In this document: in pieces, positions 24,255 to 33,506 of the stretch
Position numbering within the stretch: the first letter of the stretch is position 1
How the letters are laid out: every line of letters begins with the position of its first letter
Assembly: GCF_030696885.1 (NCBI RefSeq)
Contig: NZ_JAUYRI010000024.1
Coordinates: forward strand, 186,001-250,000
Source: Thiobacillus sp.
GTDB taxonomy: Bacteria > Pseudomonadota > Gammaproteobacteria > Burkholderiales > Thiobacillaceae
DNA: 64,000 nucleotides
Direction: 5' to 3'
The notes under the pieces: generated by a model
Told to the model about the DNA's origin: nothing
Databases searched by the model: none
The model's input: the letters and a program-made list of their open reading frames with translations, nothing else
Made by a program: the position numbers and the translations under genes

Positions 24255-27200
24255 GATGAAACTCCTGGTGTTGATGAAGAATGTTTGCGGAAATTCGCGG
24301 CGTAATACAGCACCGGAATCACCACCAGCGTCAGCAGGGTGGAGACGAAGATGCCGAAAATCAAGGATACCGCGAGCCCGGAGAAAATCGGGTCGTCGAG
24401 GATGAAGAACGCACCCATCATGGCGGCGGCGCCGGTCAGCACGATCGGCTTGGCGCGGGTGGCGCCGGCCTGGATCACCGCTTCCTGGAAGTCCATGCCG
24501 GCGGCCGTCTGCTCGTTGATGAAGTCGACCAGCAGGATGGAGTTGCGCACGATGATGCCGGCCAGCGCGATCATGCCGATCATCGAGGTGGCGGTGAACT
24601 GCGCGCCGAGCAGGGCGTGGCCGGGCATCACGCCGATGATGGTGAGCGGGATCGGCGCCATGATGACGAGCGGCGTCAGATAGCTCTTGAACTGCGCCAC
24701 CACCAGGATGTAGATCAGCATCAGGCCGAAGGCATAGGCCAGCCCCATGTCGCGGAAGGTTTCATAGGTCACCTGCCATTCGCCGTCCCACTTGATGCTG
24801 AATCCGGCGTAGGGATCGGCGGGCTGGCGGATGAAGGTTTCCCCCAGCGTGCCACCCTGTTCCAGCGGCATATCCTTGAGCTCGCCGCGCATGCCGAACA
24901 GGCCGTACAGCGGCGAATCCAGCGTGCCGCCGGTGTCGCCGACCACGAACACCACCGGCAGCAGGTTCTTGTGATAGATGGTCTTTTCGCGTTCGCTCGG
25001 CACTACTTCGACCAGTTCGGACAGCGGCACCAGCTTGCCATTGTTGCCGCGCACGGTGAGCTTCAGCAGTTCCTCGATCCGCGACTGGCGCTCCGGCGGT
25101 AGCGTGATGCGCACCGGGATTTCGTACTTGGCGCCGCTGCCGTGGATGGGGGTGACGTTTTCGCCGCCCAGCCCCATCTTCATCGCCGCGACGACGTCCT
25201 TCTGCGCCACGCCCGCCATCGCCGCCTTGTTCTGCAGCACGCGCAGCACGAAACGCTGGGCGTCGTCTTCCACCGTGTCGTCGATCGCCACGATGCCTTC
25301 GGTCTTTTCGAACACCGCGCGCACCTGCTTGGCGACCTGCATCTGCGCGTCATAGTCGGGGCCGTAGACTTCGGCGACGATCGGCGACATCACCGGCGGG
25401 CCGGGCGGCACTTCGACCACCTTGACGTCGGCGCCGTGTTTTTTCGCGATCGCCTCGACCGCGGGGCGGATCGCCTGCGCGATGTCGTGGCTCTTGCGGT
25501 CGCGTTCGTGCTTGTCGACCAGGTTCACCTGCAGGTCGCCGACTTCGGGGCCGGCGCGCAGGTAGTACTGCCGCACCAGGCCGTTGAAGTTGATTGGCGC
25601 TGCGGTGCCGGCATAGGCCTGGTAGTCGGTGACTTCCGGGACGGCAGCCACGGCAGCGCCCATTTCGCTCAATACCTGAGCAGTCTTTTCCAACGGCGTG
25701 CCGACCGGCAGGTCGACGATGATCTGGAATTCCGACTTGTTGTCGAACGGCAGCATTTTCAGGATGACCAGCTGCACCGCCGGCAACGCGACCGACAACA
25801 GGATGGCGAGCCCGATGCCGATCCAAAGCTTGCTGCGCGCGCTCTTGCCTTCGGCGCCGCGCAGGAAGGGCGTCAGCCGGGTGCGGAAGAAGGCGGTGAG
25901 TTTGTTGTCGCCGCCGGCGGCGTGGGCGTCGTGCGCAGTTTGCTTGATCAGCTTCAGCGCCAGCCAGGGCGTGATGATGAAGGCGATCGCCAGCGAGATC
26001 AGCATGCCGATCGAGGCATTGATCGGGATCGGGCTCATGTAAGGGCCCATCAGGCCGGTGACGAAGGCCATCGGCAACAGCGCCGCGATCACGGTGAAGG
26101 TGGCGAGGATGGTCGGGCCGCCCACTTCATCCACGGCGCGGGGAATGATGGCTTCGAGGCCGTCGTGGTCCAGTCCCATGCGGCGGTGGATGTTCTCCAC
26201 CACCACGATGGCGTCGTCGACCAGGATGCCGATCGAGAAAATCAGCGCGAACAGTGAGACGCGGTTGAGCGTGAAACCCCACGCCCAGGAGGCGAATAGC
26301 GTGGCCGCCAGGGTCAACAGCACCGCCGCGCCGACGATCAGCGCCTCGCGTTTGCCGATAGCGAACAGCACCAGCAGTACCACCGAGATGGTGGCAAAGA
26401 TCAGCTTCTGGATCAGCTTCTTCGCCTTGTCGTCGGCGGTGGCGCCGTAGTTGCGGGTGACGCTGACCTCGACTCCCTCGGGCAGCACGCTGTTCTGCAA
26501 CGAGTTGACCCGCGCGATGACCTTTTCGGCGACGTCGACGGCGTTTTCCCCGGCTTTCTTGGAAATGGCCAGCGTCACCGCCGGATAGGTCTGCCCCTGG
26601 TCGGCCTGCTGCGGACCGCCGGCGGCGGGGCCGTGCCAGACGTAGCGCGCCGGCTGGTCGGGTCCGGCGACGACGCGGGCAATGTCGTTCATGTAGACCG
26701 GCCGGCCCTGCGCAACGCCGACCACCAGCTGTTTCACGTCGTCTGCACCGGTCAGAAAGGTGCCGGTCTGGACCAGAATTTCCTGGTTGCCGGACACCAG
26801 CGTGCCGGACGGCTGCGCCGCGTTCGACACCTGCAGCGCGTCGCGGATGTCCTGCGCCGAGACGTTGAAGGCCGCCATGCGGTCGGGGTCCATCAGCACC
26901 CGCACCGCGCGGCCGGGGCCACCGATGGTGGTGACTTCGCGGGTGCCGGCGATGCGCTTCAGCTCGATTTCCGCTGAATGCGCCACCTGCTCCAGTTCAA
27001 ACGCGCCGCGGGTCTCGTCGCGCGTCCACAGCGTGACGGTGACGATCGGCACGTCGTCGATGCCGAGCGGCTTGATGATGGGCTCGCCGACGCCGAGCTC
27101 GGGCGACACCCAGTCGCGGTTGGCCTGGATGGTGTCGTACAGCCTCACCAGCGCCTGCGTGCGGTCCTGCCCCACCAGGTATTGCACGGTCAGCACCGCC

Positions 27201-27472
27201 ATGCCGGGCCTGGAAACGGAATAGATGTGTTCGATGCCGGCGATCTGCGACAGCACCTGCTCGGCCGGTGTGGCGACCAGCGCTTCCACGTCCTTGGCCG
27301 ACGCGCCCGGGAACGGGATGAACACGTTGGCCATGGTTACGTTGATCTGCGGCTCTTCCTCGCGCGGCGTGACCATGATGGCGAACAGGCCCATCAGCGC
27401 CGCGATCAGCGCGATCAGCGGGGTCAGCTGGGACGTGAGAAAGAAGCGGGCGGTGCGTCCGGAGAGTCCCAT
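24251..27472 (-). CDS. RND efflux pump inner-membrane subunit (AcrB family)
   Basis: A 1073-residue proton-driven RND transporter. It has the expected plan: a first membrane helix near 13-33, a large periplasmic loop, central helices, a second large loop, and a closing bundle. The proton-relay aspartates are visible in FSIGILVDDAIVVVENIHRRMG. The opening and PREEEPQINVTMANVFIPFPGAS resemble a subgroup common in sulfur- and metal-rich environments, and the substrate is unknown. Placement with a YgaP-like pair and an ArsR regulator hints at a sulfur compound or metal, but this is inference. Confidence 0.93.
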   Translation of the reverse strand: MGLSGRTARFFLTSQLTPLIALIAALMGLFAIMVTPREEEPQINVTMANVFIPFPGASAKDVEALVATPAEQVLSQIAGIEHIYSVSRPGMAVLTVQYLVGQDRTQALVRLYDTIQANRDWVSPELGVGEPIIKPLGIDDVPIVTVTLWTRDETRGAFELEQVAHSAEIELKRIAGTREVTTIGGPGRAVRVLMDPDRMAAFNVSAQDIRDALQVSNAAQPSGTLVSGNQEILVQTGTFLTGADDVKQLVVGVAQGRPVYMNDIARVVAGPDQPARYVWHGPAAGGPQQADQGQTYPAVTLAISKKAGENAVDVAEKVIARVNSLQNSVLPEGVEVSVTRNYGATADDKAKKLIQKLIFATISVVLLVLFAIGKREALIVGAAVLLTLAATLFASWAWGFTLNRVSLFALIFSIGILVDDAIVVVENIHRRMGLDHDGLEAIIPRAVDEVGGPTILATFTVIAALLPMAFVTGLMGPYMSPIPINASIGMLISLAIAFIITPWLALKLIKQTAHDAHAAGGDNKLTAFFRTRLTPFLRGAEGKSARSKLWIGIGLAILLSVALPAVQLVILKMLPFDNKSEFQIIVDLPVGTPLEKTAQVLSEMGAAVAAVPEVTDYQAYAGTAAPINFNGLVRQYYLRAGPEVGDLQVNLVDKHERDRKSHDIAQAIRPAVEAIAKKHGADVKVVEVPPGPPVMSPIVAEVYGPDYDAQMQVAKQVRAVFEKTEGIVAIDDTVEDDAQRFVLRVLQNKAAMAGVAQKDVVAAMKMGLGGENVTPIHGSGAKYEIPVRITLPPERQSRIEELLKLTVRGNNGKLVPLSELVEVVPSEREKTIYHKNLLPVVFVVGDTGGTLDSPLYGLFGMRGELKDMPLEQGGTLGETFIRQPADPYAGFSIKWDGEWQVTYETFRDMGLAYAFGLMLIYILVVAQFKSYLTPLVIMAPIPLTIIGVMPGHALLGAQFTATSMIGMIALAGIIVRNSILLVDFINEQTAAGMDFQEAVIQAGATRAKPIVLTGAAAMMGAFFILDDPIFSGLAVSLIFGIFVSTLLTLVVIPVLYYAANFRKHSSSTPGVSS

Positions 27473-27484
27473 GCGCGTCTCCGT

Positions 27485-28525
27485 TTATTTGGCGGGCTGG
27501 TTGGCGGTGCTTTTGGCGTAAATCCCCGCCTTGACCGGATCGAGTGCGATGACCTCGCCCGGATTCAGCCCGGCCAGCACTTCCACCTGACCGCGCCCGT
27601 TCGGCGTGCCGAGGCGGATCTGACGCAGGCTGACCGTGTCTTTCCGGACCACGTAGACAGCGGTGATTTCGGAGCGGCGCACCACAGCGGTCGACGGGAT
27701 CGTGAGCTTGCGCGCGCTGCCCACCGAGAAGTGCGCACGGGCGAACATGCCGGGGATCACGCCTTCCAGGTTGGTCGGCAGGTCGATCCGGACCTTGACT
27801 GTGTGGGTGGTGGCATCGGCCGACGGCAGCACGGTGACGCCGGCCGCGTTGATCCATTTGTTGAGCGAGGGGATTTCGACCGCAACGCGCGGCGCCGCCT
27901 TCACCTCCGCTAGCTTGTATTGGGGGATGTTGGCAATCACCCGCATGTCCTTGGGGTCGAAACCAGTCATCAGCGGGGTGCCGGGCGCGACCGTTTCACC
28001 GACTTCCACATGGCGGGCCGCGACCACGCCGGAATAGGGCGCGGTGATCACGGTGTAGCCGCTCATCGCTGACGTCTGGCCGGCGCCGGCGCGCGCCGCG
28101 CGTGCCGCCGCCTCGGCGGAACGGAACTCGGCGGTGGCGCGGTCAAGCGCGGCCTGGCTGATGAATTTCTGCTGGAACAGCTGCTGCTGACGTTCGTAGT
28201 TGGCGCGCGCGTTGGCCAGCGTGGCGTCGGCCTGCGCCACCTGCGCGCGGCTACCCGCCACCGCGGACGACAGCTCCTGCGCGGAAAGGCGGACGATGAC
28301 CGTGCCGGCCTTGACGTAATCACCGGCGTCGAAATTCACCGCAGCCACGCGGCCCGATACCTGGGCGGCCAGCGTCGACTGCCGGACGGCCTCGACACTG
28401 GCTTCAGTCGAATAGCCGGTGTCGGTCATCTGGTATTTCACCGGCGCGACGGCAAACGGCAGCGCAGACCAGACGGGCGTGGCGACAAAAATGGCGCAGG
28501 CCAGCAGACGGGCGGGTTTCAGCAC
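27485..28525 (-). CDS. RND periplasmic adaptor (membrane fusion protein)
   Basis: A 346-residue adaptor with a signal peptide (about residues 1-20), a split lipoyl/barrel-sandwich domain (VSGRVAAVNFDAGDYVKAGTVI and ITAPYSGVVAARHVEVGETV), a coiled-coil hairpin between them (about 85-160), and beta-barrel and membrane-proximal domains after that. It bridges the RND pump 12 bases downstream to an outer-membrane channel; no TolC-type gene is present here. An ATTAG-N6-CTAAT palindrome lies 25 bases upstream of the start, a good place for a repressor. Confidence 0.93.
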   Translation of the reverse strand: MLKPARLLACAIFVATPVWSALPFAVAPVKYQMTDTGYSTEASVEAVRQSTLAAQVSGRVAAVNFDAGDYVKAGTVIVRLSAQELSSAVAGSRAQVAQADATLANARANYERQQQLFQQKFISQAALDRATAEFRSAEAAARAARAGAGQTSAMSGYTVITAPYSGVVAARHVEVGETVAPGTPLMTGFDPKDMRVIANIPQYKLAEVKAAPRVAVEIPSLNKWINAAGVTVLPSADATTHTVKVRIDLPTNLEGVIPGMFARAHFSVGSARKLTIPSTAVVRRSEITAVYVVRKDTVSLRQIRLGTPNGRGQVEVLAGLNPGEVIALDPVKAGIYAKSTANQPAK

Positions 28526-28549
28526 GGGTGCTCCTCCAGGTAAACGTCC

Positions 28550-28565
28550 ATTAGCATATTCTAAT
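28550..28565. promoter_or_regulatory. Candidate ArsR/BigR operator upstream of efflux operon
   Basis: A palindrome ATTAG-CATATT-CTAAT in a strongly AT-rich island of an otherwise GC-rich sequence, placed just upstream of the adaptor gene. The following bases include CAATATTATT (28569-28578), which recurs at 29207-29216 upstream of the regulator gene. The position and symmetry fit a dimeric winged-helix repressor such as the ArsR-family protein encoded next door. Confidence 0.55.
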
Positions 28566-28678
28566 TAACAATATTATTCAATGGCTTGGGCACGTGTCTC
28601 GGGGCATTTTTCGGCGTTGGGCCGAAGCGCAAGTATGCGCCACAACCGGTTCGCTTCCAATCCGGACCCGCCAAACAT

Positions 28679-28711
28679 CAGGGCCCGGGCGCTTGCGCGG
28701 ACCGGGCCCTG
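28679..28711 (-). terminator. Hairpin downstream of the ArsR-family gene
   Basis: CAGGGCCCGG at 28679-28688 pairs with CCGGGCCCTG at 28702-28711 around a 13-base loop. It lies 18 bases past the regulator stop and before the efflux operon in the same direction. There is no clear T-run after the stem on the minus strand, so termination strength is uncertain. Confidence 0.5.
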
Positions 28712-28729
28712 TTGGGATGGCGATGGCGT

Positions 28730-29053
28730 TTACTTGGAAAAGCCGCAGAACACGTCGCGCATCATGCCCAGCAACTTGAGCGTGCGCGTGTCGCCGACAC
28801 GGTAATAGACCCGGTTGGCATCCTTGCGGGTGCGCAGTACGCCCTTGTCGCGCAGGATGGCGAGGTGTTGCGAAATATTGCTTTGCGAGGTCCCCACATG
28901 GTCGACGATGTCCTGCACGCTGATTTCCTTGTCGCCCAGCACACAGAGGATTTTCAGGCGTAGCGGATGTGACATGGCCTTCATCGCGCGCGATGCCTGC
29001 TCGATGTGCTCGTCCTTGTCCATCAGGTCCACTTCGTCCCATTCAACTGCCAT
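28730..29053 (-). CDS. ArsR-family repressor, BigR/SqrR/YgaV-like persulfide sensor
   Basis: A 107-residue winged-helix regulator (HTH near 47-70: DIVDHVGTSQSNISQHLAIL). It lacks the metal-binding cysteine box of ArsR or CadC but has two cysteines, Cys37 (LKILCVLG) and Cys103 (VFCGFSK), spaced 66 residues apart. That is the same spacing as the redox pair of BigR and SqrR, which form a tetrasulfide bridge on exposure to sulfide or persulfide and release DNA. The ATG at 29053 is chosen because GAGG lies eight bases upstream. Neighbouring rhodanese, DUF2892 and efflux genes are the likely regulon. Confidence 0.85.
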   Translation of the reverse strand: MAVEWDEVDLMDKDEHIEQASRAMKAMSHPLRLKILCVLGDKEISVQDIVDHVGTSQSNISQHLAILRDKGVLRTRKDANRVYYRVGDTRTLKLLGMMRDVFCGFSK

Positions 29054-29171
29054 ATTCATTACCTCGATCCTGTCCATGTAGTACCCTGACGCTCGGGCAT
29101 CCGGGGGTGGAATGCGGGTGCGACGCCTTTTTTATTCCCTGGTGCCGGCTGCATATAGATAAGCAATCAGG

Positions 29172-29200
29172 CATATATTAAAATAATCCCACAAAATCAA
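29172..29200 (-). promoter_or_regulatory. Candidate promoter of the ArsR-family gene
   Basis: On the minus strand TTGATT (29195-29200) is followed by 17 bases and TATATG (29172-29177), a plausible sigma-70 promoter reading toward the regulator gene. The -10 area GGCATATATTAAAAT shares the GCATAT core of the palindrome before the efflux operon, which would allow autoregulation. The positions are read from sequence; the regulation is inferred. Confidence 0.4.
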
Positions 29201-29223
29201 GTCAGCCAATATTATTTTTTTGA

Positions 29224-30765
29224 ATGAAGACCACGCCGGTTCTCCTTATCATCCTCGACGGTTTTGGTTGCCGCGCTGAACGCGCCGACAACGCGATTGC
29301 GCAGGCCACCAAGCCCAACTGGGACCGGTTGTGGAAGCAGCACCCGCATACCCTGATCCACGCGTCTGAATCCGAGGTGGGGCTGCCCAAGGGGCAGATG
29401 GGCAACTCCGAGGTGGGGCATCTGAACATCGGTGCGGGCCGCGTGGTTTACCAGGAATTCACCCGCATCGACCGCGCGATCGAGTCCGGCTATTTCTATA
29501 CCAACCCCGCGCTGCTCAATGCCGTGCATCTGGCGCGCGACAACGACAAGACCCTGCACGTGCTGGGCCTGCTGTCGGATGGCGGGGTGCACAGCCACGA
29601 ATCGCATTTCCACGCGCTGCTCGACCTGGCCGTGCGCGAGGGCTTGCGCAAGGTGTGCCTGCATGTGTTTCTCGATGGCCGCGACACGCCGCCGAAGAGC
29701 GCCGAGCTCTATTTGCGGCGCCTGACCGACAAGATCGAGCAGGCCGGCGTCGGTCATATCGCTTCGATGATCGGTCGCTATTACGCGATGGACCGCGACC
29801 GCCGCTGGCAGCGGGTGAAATCTGCTTACGACCTGCTGACCCAGGGTCACGCCGACTTCATGGCGGAAAACCCGCAGGCCGGACTGGAAGCGGCCTATGC
29901 GCGCGGCGAGACCGACGAGTTCGTCAAGGCGACCGCCCTGCTGCCACCCGGCGGCAAGCCGGTGAAAATGGAAGATGGCGACTCGGTGATTTTCCTCAAC
30001 TTCCGGTCGGACCGGGCACGCCAGCTGTCGCGTCCGTTCATCGAGCCCGATTTCAGCGAGTTCGAGCGCGAAGTCACGCCGCGACTGGCCACCTATTGCA
30101 CGCTGACCGGCTACAGCGACGATTTCATCGTGTCGGTGGCGTTTCCGCCCGAGCGCATCAAGAACGGCATTGGCGAATACGTCGCCCAACTCGGCCTGCG
30201 TCAGTTGCGCATCGCCGAAACCGAGAAATACCCGCACGTCACCTTCTTCTTCAACGGTGGCGAGGAAGTGTCCTTCCCTGGCGAGGATCGCGTGCTGGTG
30301 CCTTCGCCCGACGTGGCGACCTACGACCTCAAGCCCGAAATGAGCGCCTTCGAGGTGACCGACAAGCTGGTTGCGGCGATAGCCAGCAAGCAGTACGACC
30401 TCATCGTCTGCAACTTCGCCAACCCGGACATGGTGGGGCATACCGGCGACCTGCAGGCCGCGATCAAGGCGATCGAAACCGTCGACACCTGCCTCGGCCG
30501 GGTGGTGGAAGCCCAACTGGCGCGCGGAGGCGAGCTGCTGGTGACCGCCGACCACGGCAACGCCGAGCTGATGCGTGACGTCGAAACCGGGCAGGCGCAC
30601 ACGGCGCACACGATGAACCTGGTGCCGCTGATTTATATAGGACGGGGTCGCGCCACGCTGGCGGAAACCGGCGCGCTGGAAGACATCAGCCCCACCCTGC
30701 TGAAGATGATGGGACTGCCGCAACCACCCGAGATGACCGGCGAAGCCCTCGTTCAATTCGAGTGA
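29224..30765 (+). CDS. gpmI: Cofactor-independent phosphoglycerate mutase
   Basis: A 513-residue glycolytic enzyme interconverting 3- and 2-phosphoglycerate with two Mn ions. It opens LLIILDGFG; the nucleophile is Ser62 in GNSEVGH. FLDGRDTPP, FLNFRSDRARQLSR, NFANPDMVGHTGD and VTADHGNAE supply metal and substrate ligands. The length is normal. There is no purine-rich ribosome site before the ATG (a T-run sits there), and a TATTAT at 29210-29215 is close enough that the mRNA may be nearly leaderless. Confidence 0.96.
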   Translation: MKTTPVLLIILDGFGCRAERADNAIAQATKPNWDRLWKQHPHTLIHASESEVGLPKGQMGNSEVGHLNIGAGRVVYQEFTRIDRAIESGYFYTNPALLNAVHLARDNDKTLHVLGLLSDGGVHSHESHFHALLDLAVREGLRKVCLHVFLDGRDTPPKSAELYLRRLTDKIEQAGVGHIASMIGRYYAMDRDRRWQRVKSAYDLLTQGHADFMAENPQAGLEAAYARGETDEFVKATALLPPGGKPVKMEDGDSVIFLNFRSDRARQLSRPFIEPDFSEFEREVTPRLATYCTLTGYSDDFIVSVAFPPERIKNGIGEYVAQLGLRQLRIAETEKYPHVTFFFNGGEEVSFPGEDRVLVPSPDVATYDLKPEMSAFEVTDKLVAAIASKQYDLIVCNFANPDMVGHTGDLQAAIKAIETVDTCLGRVVEAQLARGGELLVTADHGNAELMRDVETGQAHTAHTMNLVPLIYIGRGRATLAETGALEDISPTLLKMMGLPQPPEMTGEALVQFE

Positions 30766-32036
30766 ACCGGGGCCGCTGGGGTAAGCTCAACCGGGTGAAC
30801 ATCCGAACCTACCTCGTCCTCTTGGCGCTGGCCTGGCCCTTGTCTGCCGCTGCCAACCAGGCCGATCTCAAGAAATCCGAACTCGATGCGCTGAAGCGCC
30901 GGCTGCAGACCCTGCAGCAGGAGTTTCGCAGCACGCAGGCGCACCGCAAGGAAGCAGTCGACGAGCTGCGCGAGTCCGAACAGGCGATCAGTGCCGCGGT
31001 GAGCCAGTTGCGCCAGCTCGACACCGAGCGGCAGCGCACCCAGCACGATGTGCAGGCGCTGACGGAGCAGGCGGATGCCGTGGCGGCACGCATCCGCCAG
31101 CAGCAGAATCACCTCGCGCAGGCGCTCAAGGGTGCCCATCAGCGCGGCCAGGGCGGGGTGCTGAAACGCATCCTCGACGGCGCCGATCCCAACCAGACCG
31201 CGCGCGAGCTGCGCTACCTGGCCCATCTGTCGCGCGCGCAGCACGACATGATCGATGCGCTGCGTGCGGATCAGGCACAGCTGCTTGCGTTGCGGGAGGC
31301 GGCCGCGCAGAAGACCGACCAGTTGTCGCAATTGCAGGCCGCGCGCGAAGCCGAACAGAAACAGCTGCTGGCCGACAAGCGCGCGCGCGAGCAGGTCTTG
31401 CAGAAACTGTCGGTGCAAATCCAGCAGCAGCGTCGAGAGATCACCACTTTGCAGCGCGACGAGCGCAATCTGACCCAATTGGTGGAACGGCTGAATCGGC
31501 TGATGGCGCAGCAGGCTGCACGCGAAGCGGCAGCGCGTGCGCGCGCGGCCCAGCAGGCCAAACGCCAGGCCGGCCAGACCGGCCAGACGCGCAAACCGGT
31601 GGCAGTGAATACCGAAACGCCGGTGGCGTTTCGCAGCGGCCGGCCATTCTCGGGCCTGAAGGGTTCGCTGCGCCTGCCGGTCCCAGGGGAACTGATGAAC
31701 CGCTTCGGTGCTCCGAGAGAAGGCGGCGGGGTGAATTGGAAAGGCCTGTTCATCCGTGCCGCCGAAGGAACCGTGGTGAAGGCGATCGCGGCCGGTCAGG
31801 TGGTGTTTTCCGAGTGGCTGCGCGGCTTCGGCAACCTGATTATCGTCGACCACGGAGAGGGCTACATGAGCCTGTACAGCAATAATGAAAGTCTGTATAA
31901 GCAGGTGGGCGACCGGGTGCAGCCCGGTGACGCCATCGCCACGGTCGGCAACAGTGGCGGCCAATCCGACACCGGTCTGTATTTTGAAATGCGGCATCAA
32001 AGCCGTCCTGTTAATCCCCTCCTGTGGGTGAAATGA
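30762..32036 (+). CDS. envC: EnvC-like murein hydrolase activator
   Basis: A 424-residue (or 413 if started at GTG 30795) exported protein: signal peptide ending near SAAANQ, long coiled coils (about 35-265), and a C-terminal LytM/M23 domain. The LytM domain is degenerate as in EnvC (NWKGLFIRA and RHQSRPVNPLLWVK in place of the metal ligands), so it probably activates amidases such as AmiB/AmiC at division sites rather than cutting peptidoglycan. GTG 30762 overlaps the gpmI stop as GTGA. The gpmI-envC-ctpA order is common in proteobacteria. Confidence 0.9.
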   Translation: MNRGRWGKLNRVNIRTYLVLLALAWPLSAAANQADLKKSELDALKRRLQTLQQEFRSTQAHRKEAVDELRESEQAISAAVSQLRQLDTERQRTQHDVQALTEQADAVAARIRQQQNHLAQALKGAHQRGQGGVLKRILDGADPNQTARELRYLAHLSRAQHDMIDALRADQAQLLALREAAAQKTDQLSQLQAAREAEQKQLLADKRAREQVLQKLSVQIQQQRREITTLQRDERNLTQLVERLNRLMAQQAAREAAARARAAQQAKRQAGQTGQTRKPVAVNTETPVAFRSGRPFSGLKGSLRLPVPGELMNRFGAPREGGGVNWKGLFIRAAEGTVVKAIAAGQVVFSEWLRGFGNLIIVDHGEGYMSLYSNNESLYKQVGDRVQPGDAIATVGNSGGQSDTGLYFEMRHQSRPVNPLLWVK

Positions 32037-32037
32037 G

Positions 32038-33438
32038 ATGACACACAAGGCGAAATTTATCCTCGTCGGTCTGGCCGGTCTGATGGCCGGCGCGGCGCTG
32101 ACGGTCAACCTGTCGGCCATTGCCAACAAGGACGCTGACACCGCGTTGCCGATCGAGGAACTGCGCGCCTTCACCGATGTGTTCGCCCGCATCAAGAGCG
32201 ATTACGTCGAGCCGGTCGAGGACAAGAAGCTCATCACCGAGGCGATCAACGGCATGCTGACCGGGCTGGACCCGCACTCGGCCTATCTCGATGTCGAGAG
32301 TTTCAAGGATCTGCAGGTCGGCACGCAGGGCGAGTTCGGCGGCCTGGGCATCGAGGTCGGCATGGAAGACGGCTTCGTCAAGGTGGTTTCGCCGATCGAG
32401 GATACGCCGGCCTTCAAAGCCGGCGTCAAGCCCGGCGATCTGATCATCAAGCTGGACGACACGCCGGTGAAGGGCATGACGCTGAACGACGCGGTGAAGC
32501 GGATGCGCGGCAAGCCGGGCTCGCCGATCAAGCTCACGATTTCGCGCAAGGGCGTCGACAAGCCCATCGTGCTGACCCTGACGCGTGCCGTCATCAAGAT
32601 TCGCAGCGTCAAGTCCGCGCTGCTCGACAATGGCTACGGCTATGTGCGCGTGACCCAGTTCCAGGAGCATACCGGCGACCTGCTGGCCCAGGCCCTGGAC
32701 AAGCTGTACAAGGACAACAAGGCGCCGCTGAAAGGGCTGGTGCTGGATCTGCGCAACGATCCGGGCGGTCTGCTGAATGGCGCGGTGGCGGTGAGCGCAG
32801 CCTTCCTCAAGCCGGACAGCCTGGTGGTGTACACCGAAGGCCGCAGCGAAGACGCCAAGATGCGGCTGACGGCCAGTCGCGAGCATTACCTGCGCCCGAT
32901 GCAGATGGACTATCTGAAGGGCCTGCCGCCCGGCGTGAAGGATGTGCCGATGGTGGTGCTGGTCAACAGCGGCTCGGCGTCGGCGTCCGAGATCGTGGCG
33001 GGCGCGCTGCAGGACCACAAGCGCGCCGTCGTGATGGGCACGCGCACGTTTGGCAAGGGCTCGGTGCAGACCATTCTGCCGCTTGGCAACGGCACCGCGA
33101 TCAAGCTCACCACGGCGCGTTACTACACGCCGGGCGGACGCTCCATCCAGGCCAAGGGCATCGAGCCGGATATCCTGGTGGAAGACCCGAACATGCCTTC
33201 CGAGGAAGATGGGATCAACATTCGCGAGGCCGATCTCGACCGGCATCTGCTCAATTCCACCGAGGGTGACGCGCTTCCCGGCAAGTCCAACAACGTCATC
33301 AAGGCGCCTGCCGCCGAGCCGGGCCAGGAAAGGAAGCCGCTGACGCTGGAGCCGGGTGAAATCGTCTCGAAAAACGACTTCCAGGTGAACCAGGCGCTGA
33401 ACCTGCTGAAGGGCCTGCAGATTCTGCAAAACCGCTGA
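32038..33438 (+). CDS. ctpA: C-terminal processing peptidase (S41)
   Basis: A 466-residue periplasmic serine protease. It has an N-terminal export signal, a PDZ domain (about 90-175; FGGLGIEVGMEDGFVKVVSP...AGVKPGDLI) and the S41 core. Catalytic Ser315 (GSASASEIV) and Lys340 (FGKGSVQT) are 25 residues apart, as in Tsp/Prc. Such proteases trim cell-envelope proteins, including murein hydrolases, so the coupling to envC (2 bases apart) is meaningful. A low-complexity tail ends the protein. Confidence 0.95.
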   Translation: MTHKAKFILVGLAGLMAGAALTVNLSAIANKDADTALPIEELRAFTDVFARIKSDYVEPVEDKKLITEAINGMLTGLDPHSAYLDVESFKDLQVGTQGEFGGLGIEVGMEDGFVKVVSPIEDTPAFKAGVKPGDLIIKLDDTPVKGMTLNDAVKRMRGKPGSPIKLTISRKGVDKPIVLTLTRAVIKIRSVKSALLDNGYGYVRVTQFQEHTGDLLAQALDKLYKDNKAPLKGLVLDLRNDPGGLLNGAVAVSAAFLKPDSLVVYTEGRSEDAKMRLTASREHYLRPMQMDYLKGLPPGVKDVPMVVLVNSGSASASEIVAGALQDHKRAVVMGTRTFGKGSVQTILPLGNGTAIKLTTARYYTPGGRSIQAKGIEPDILVEDPNMPSEEDGINIREADLDRHLLNSTEGDALPGKSNNVIKAPAAEPGQERKPLTLEPGEIVSKNDFQVNQALNLLKGLQILQNR

Positions 33439-33506
33439 CGACGGCAGCGCGGTGCCCTGCCCGGCGCCGCGCTATACTGTGACCAACTCCGCCTGTCAGG
33501 TGTGTC

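Noticed and set aside
24281-26257. Long rightward ORFs opposite the RND pump
   Set aside because: They mirror a certain 1073-residue transporter and have no recognisable domains.
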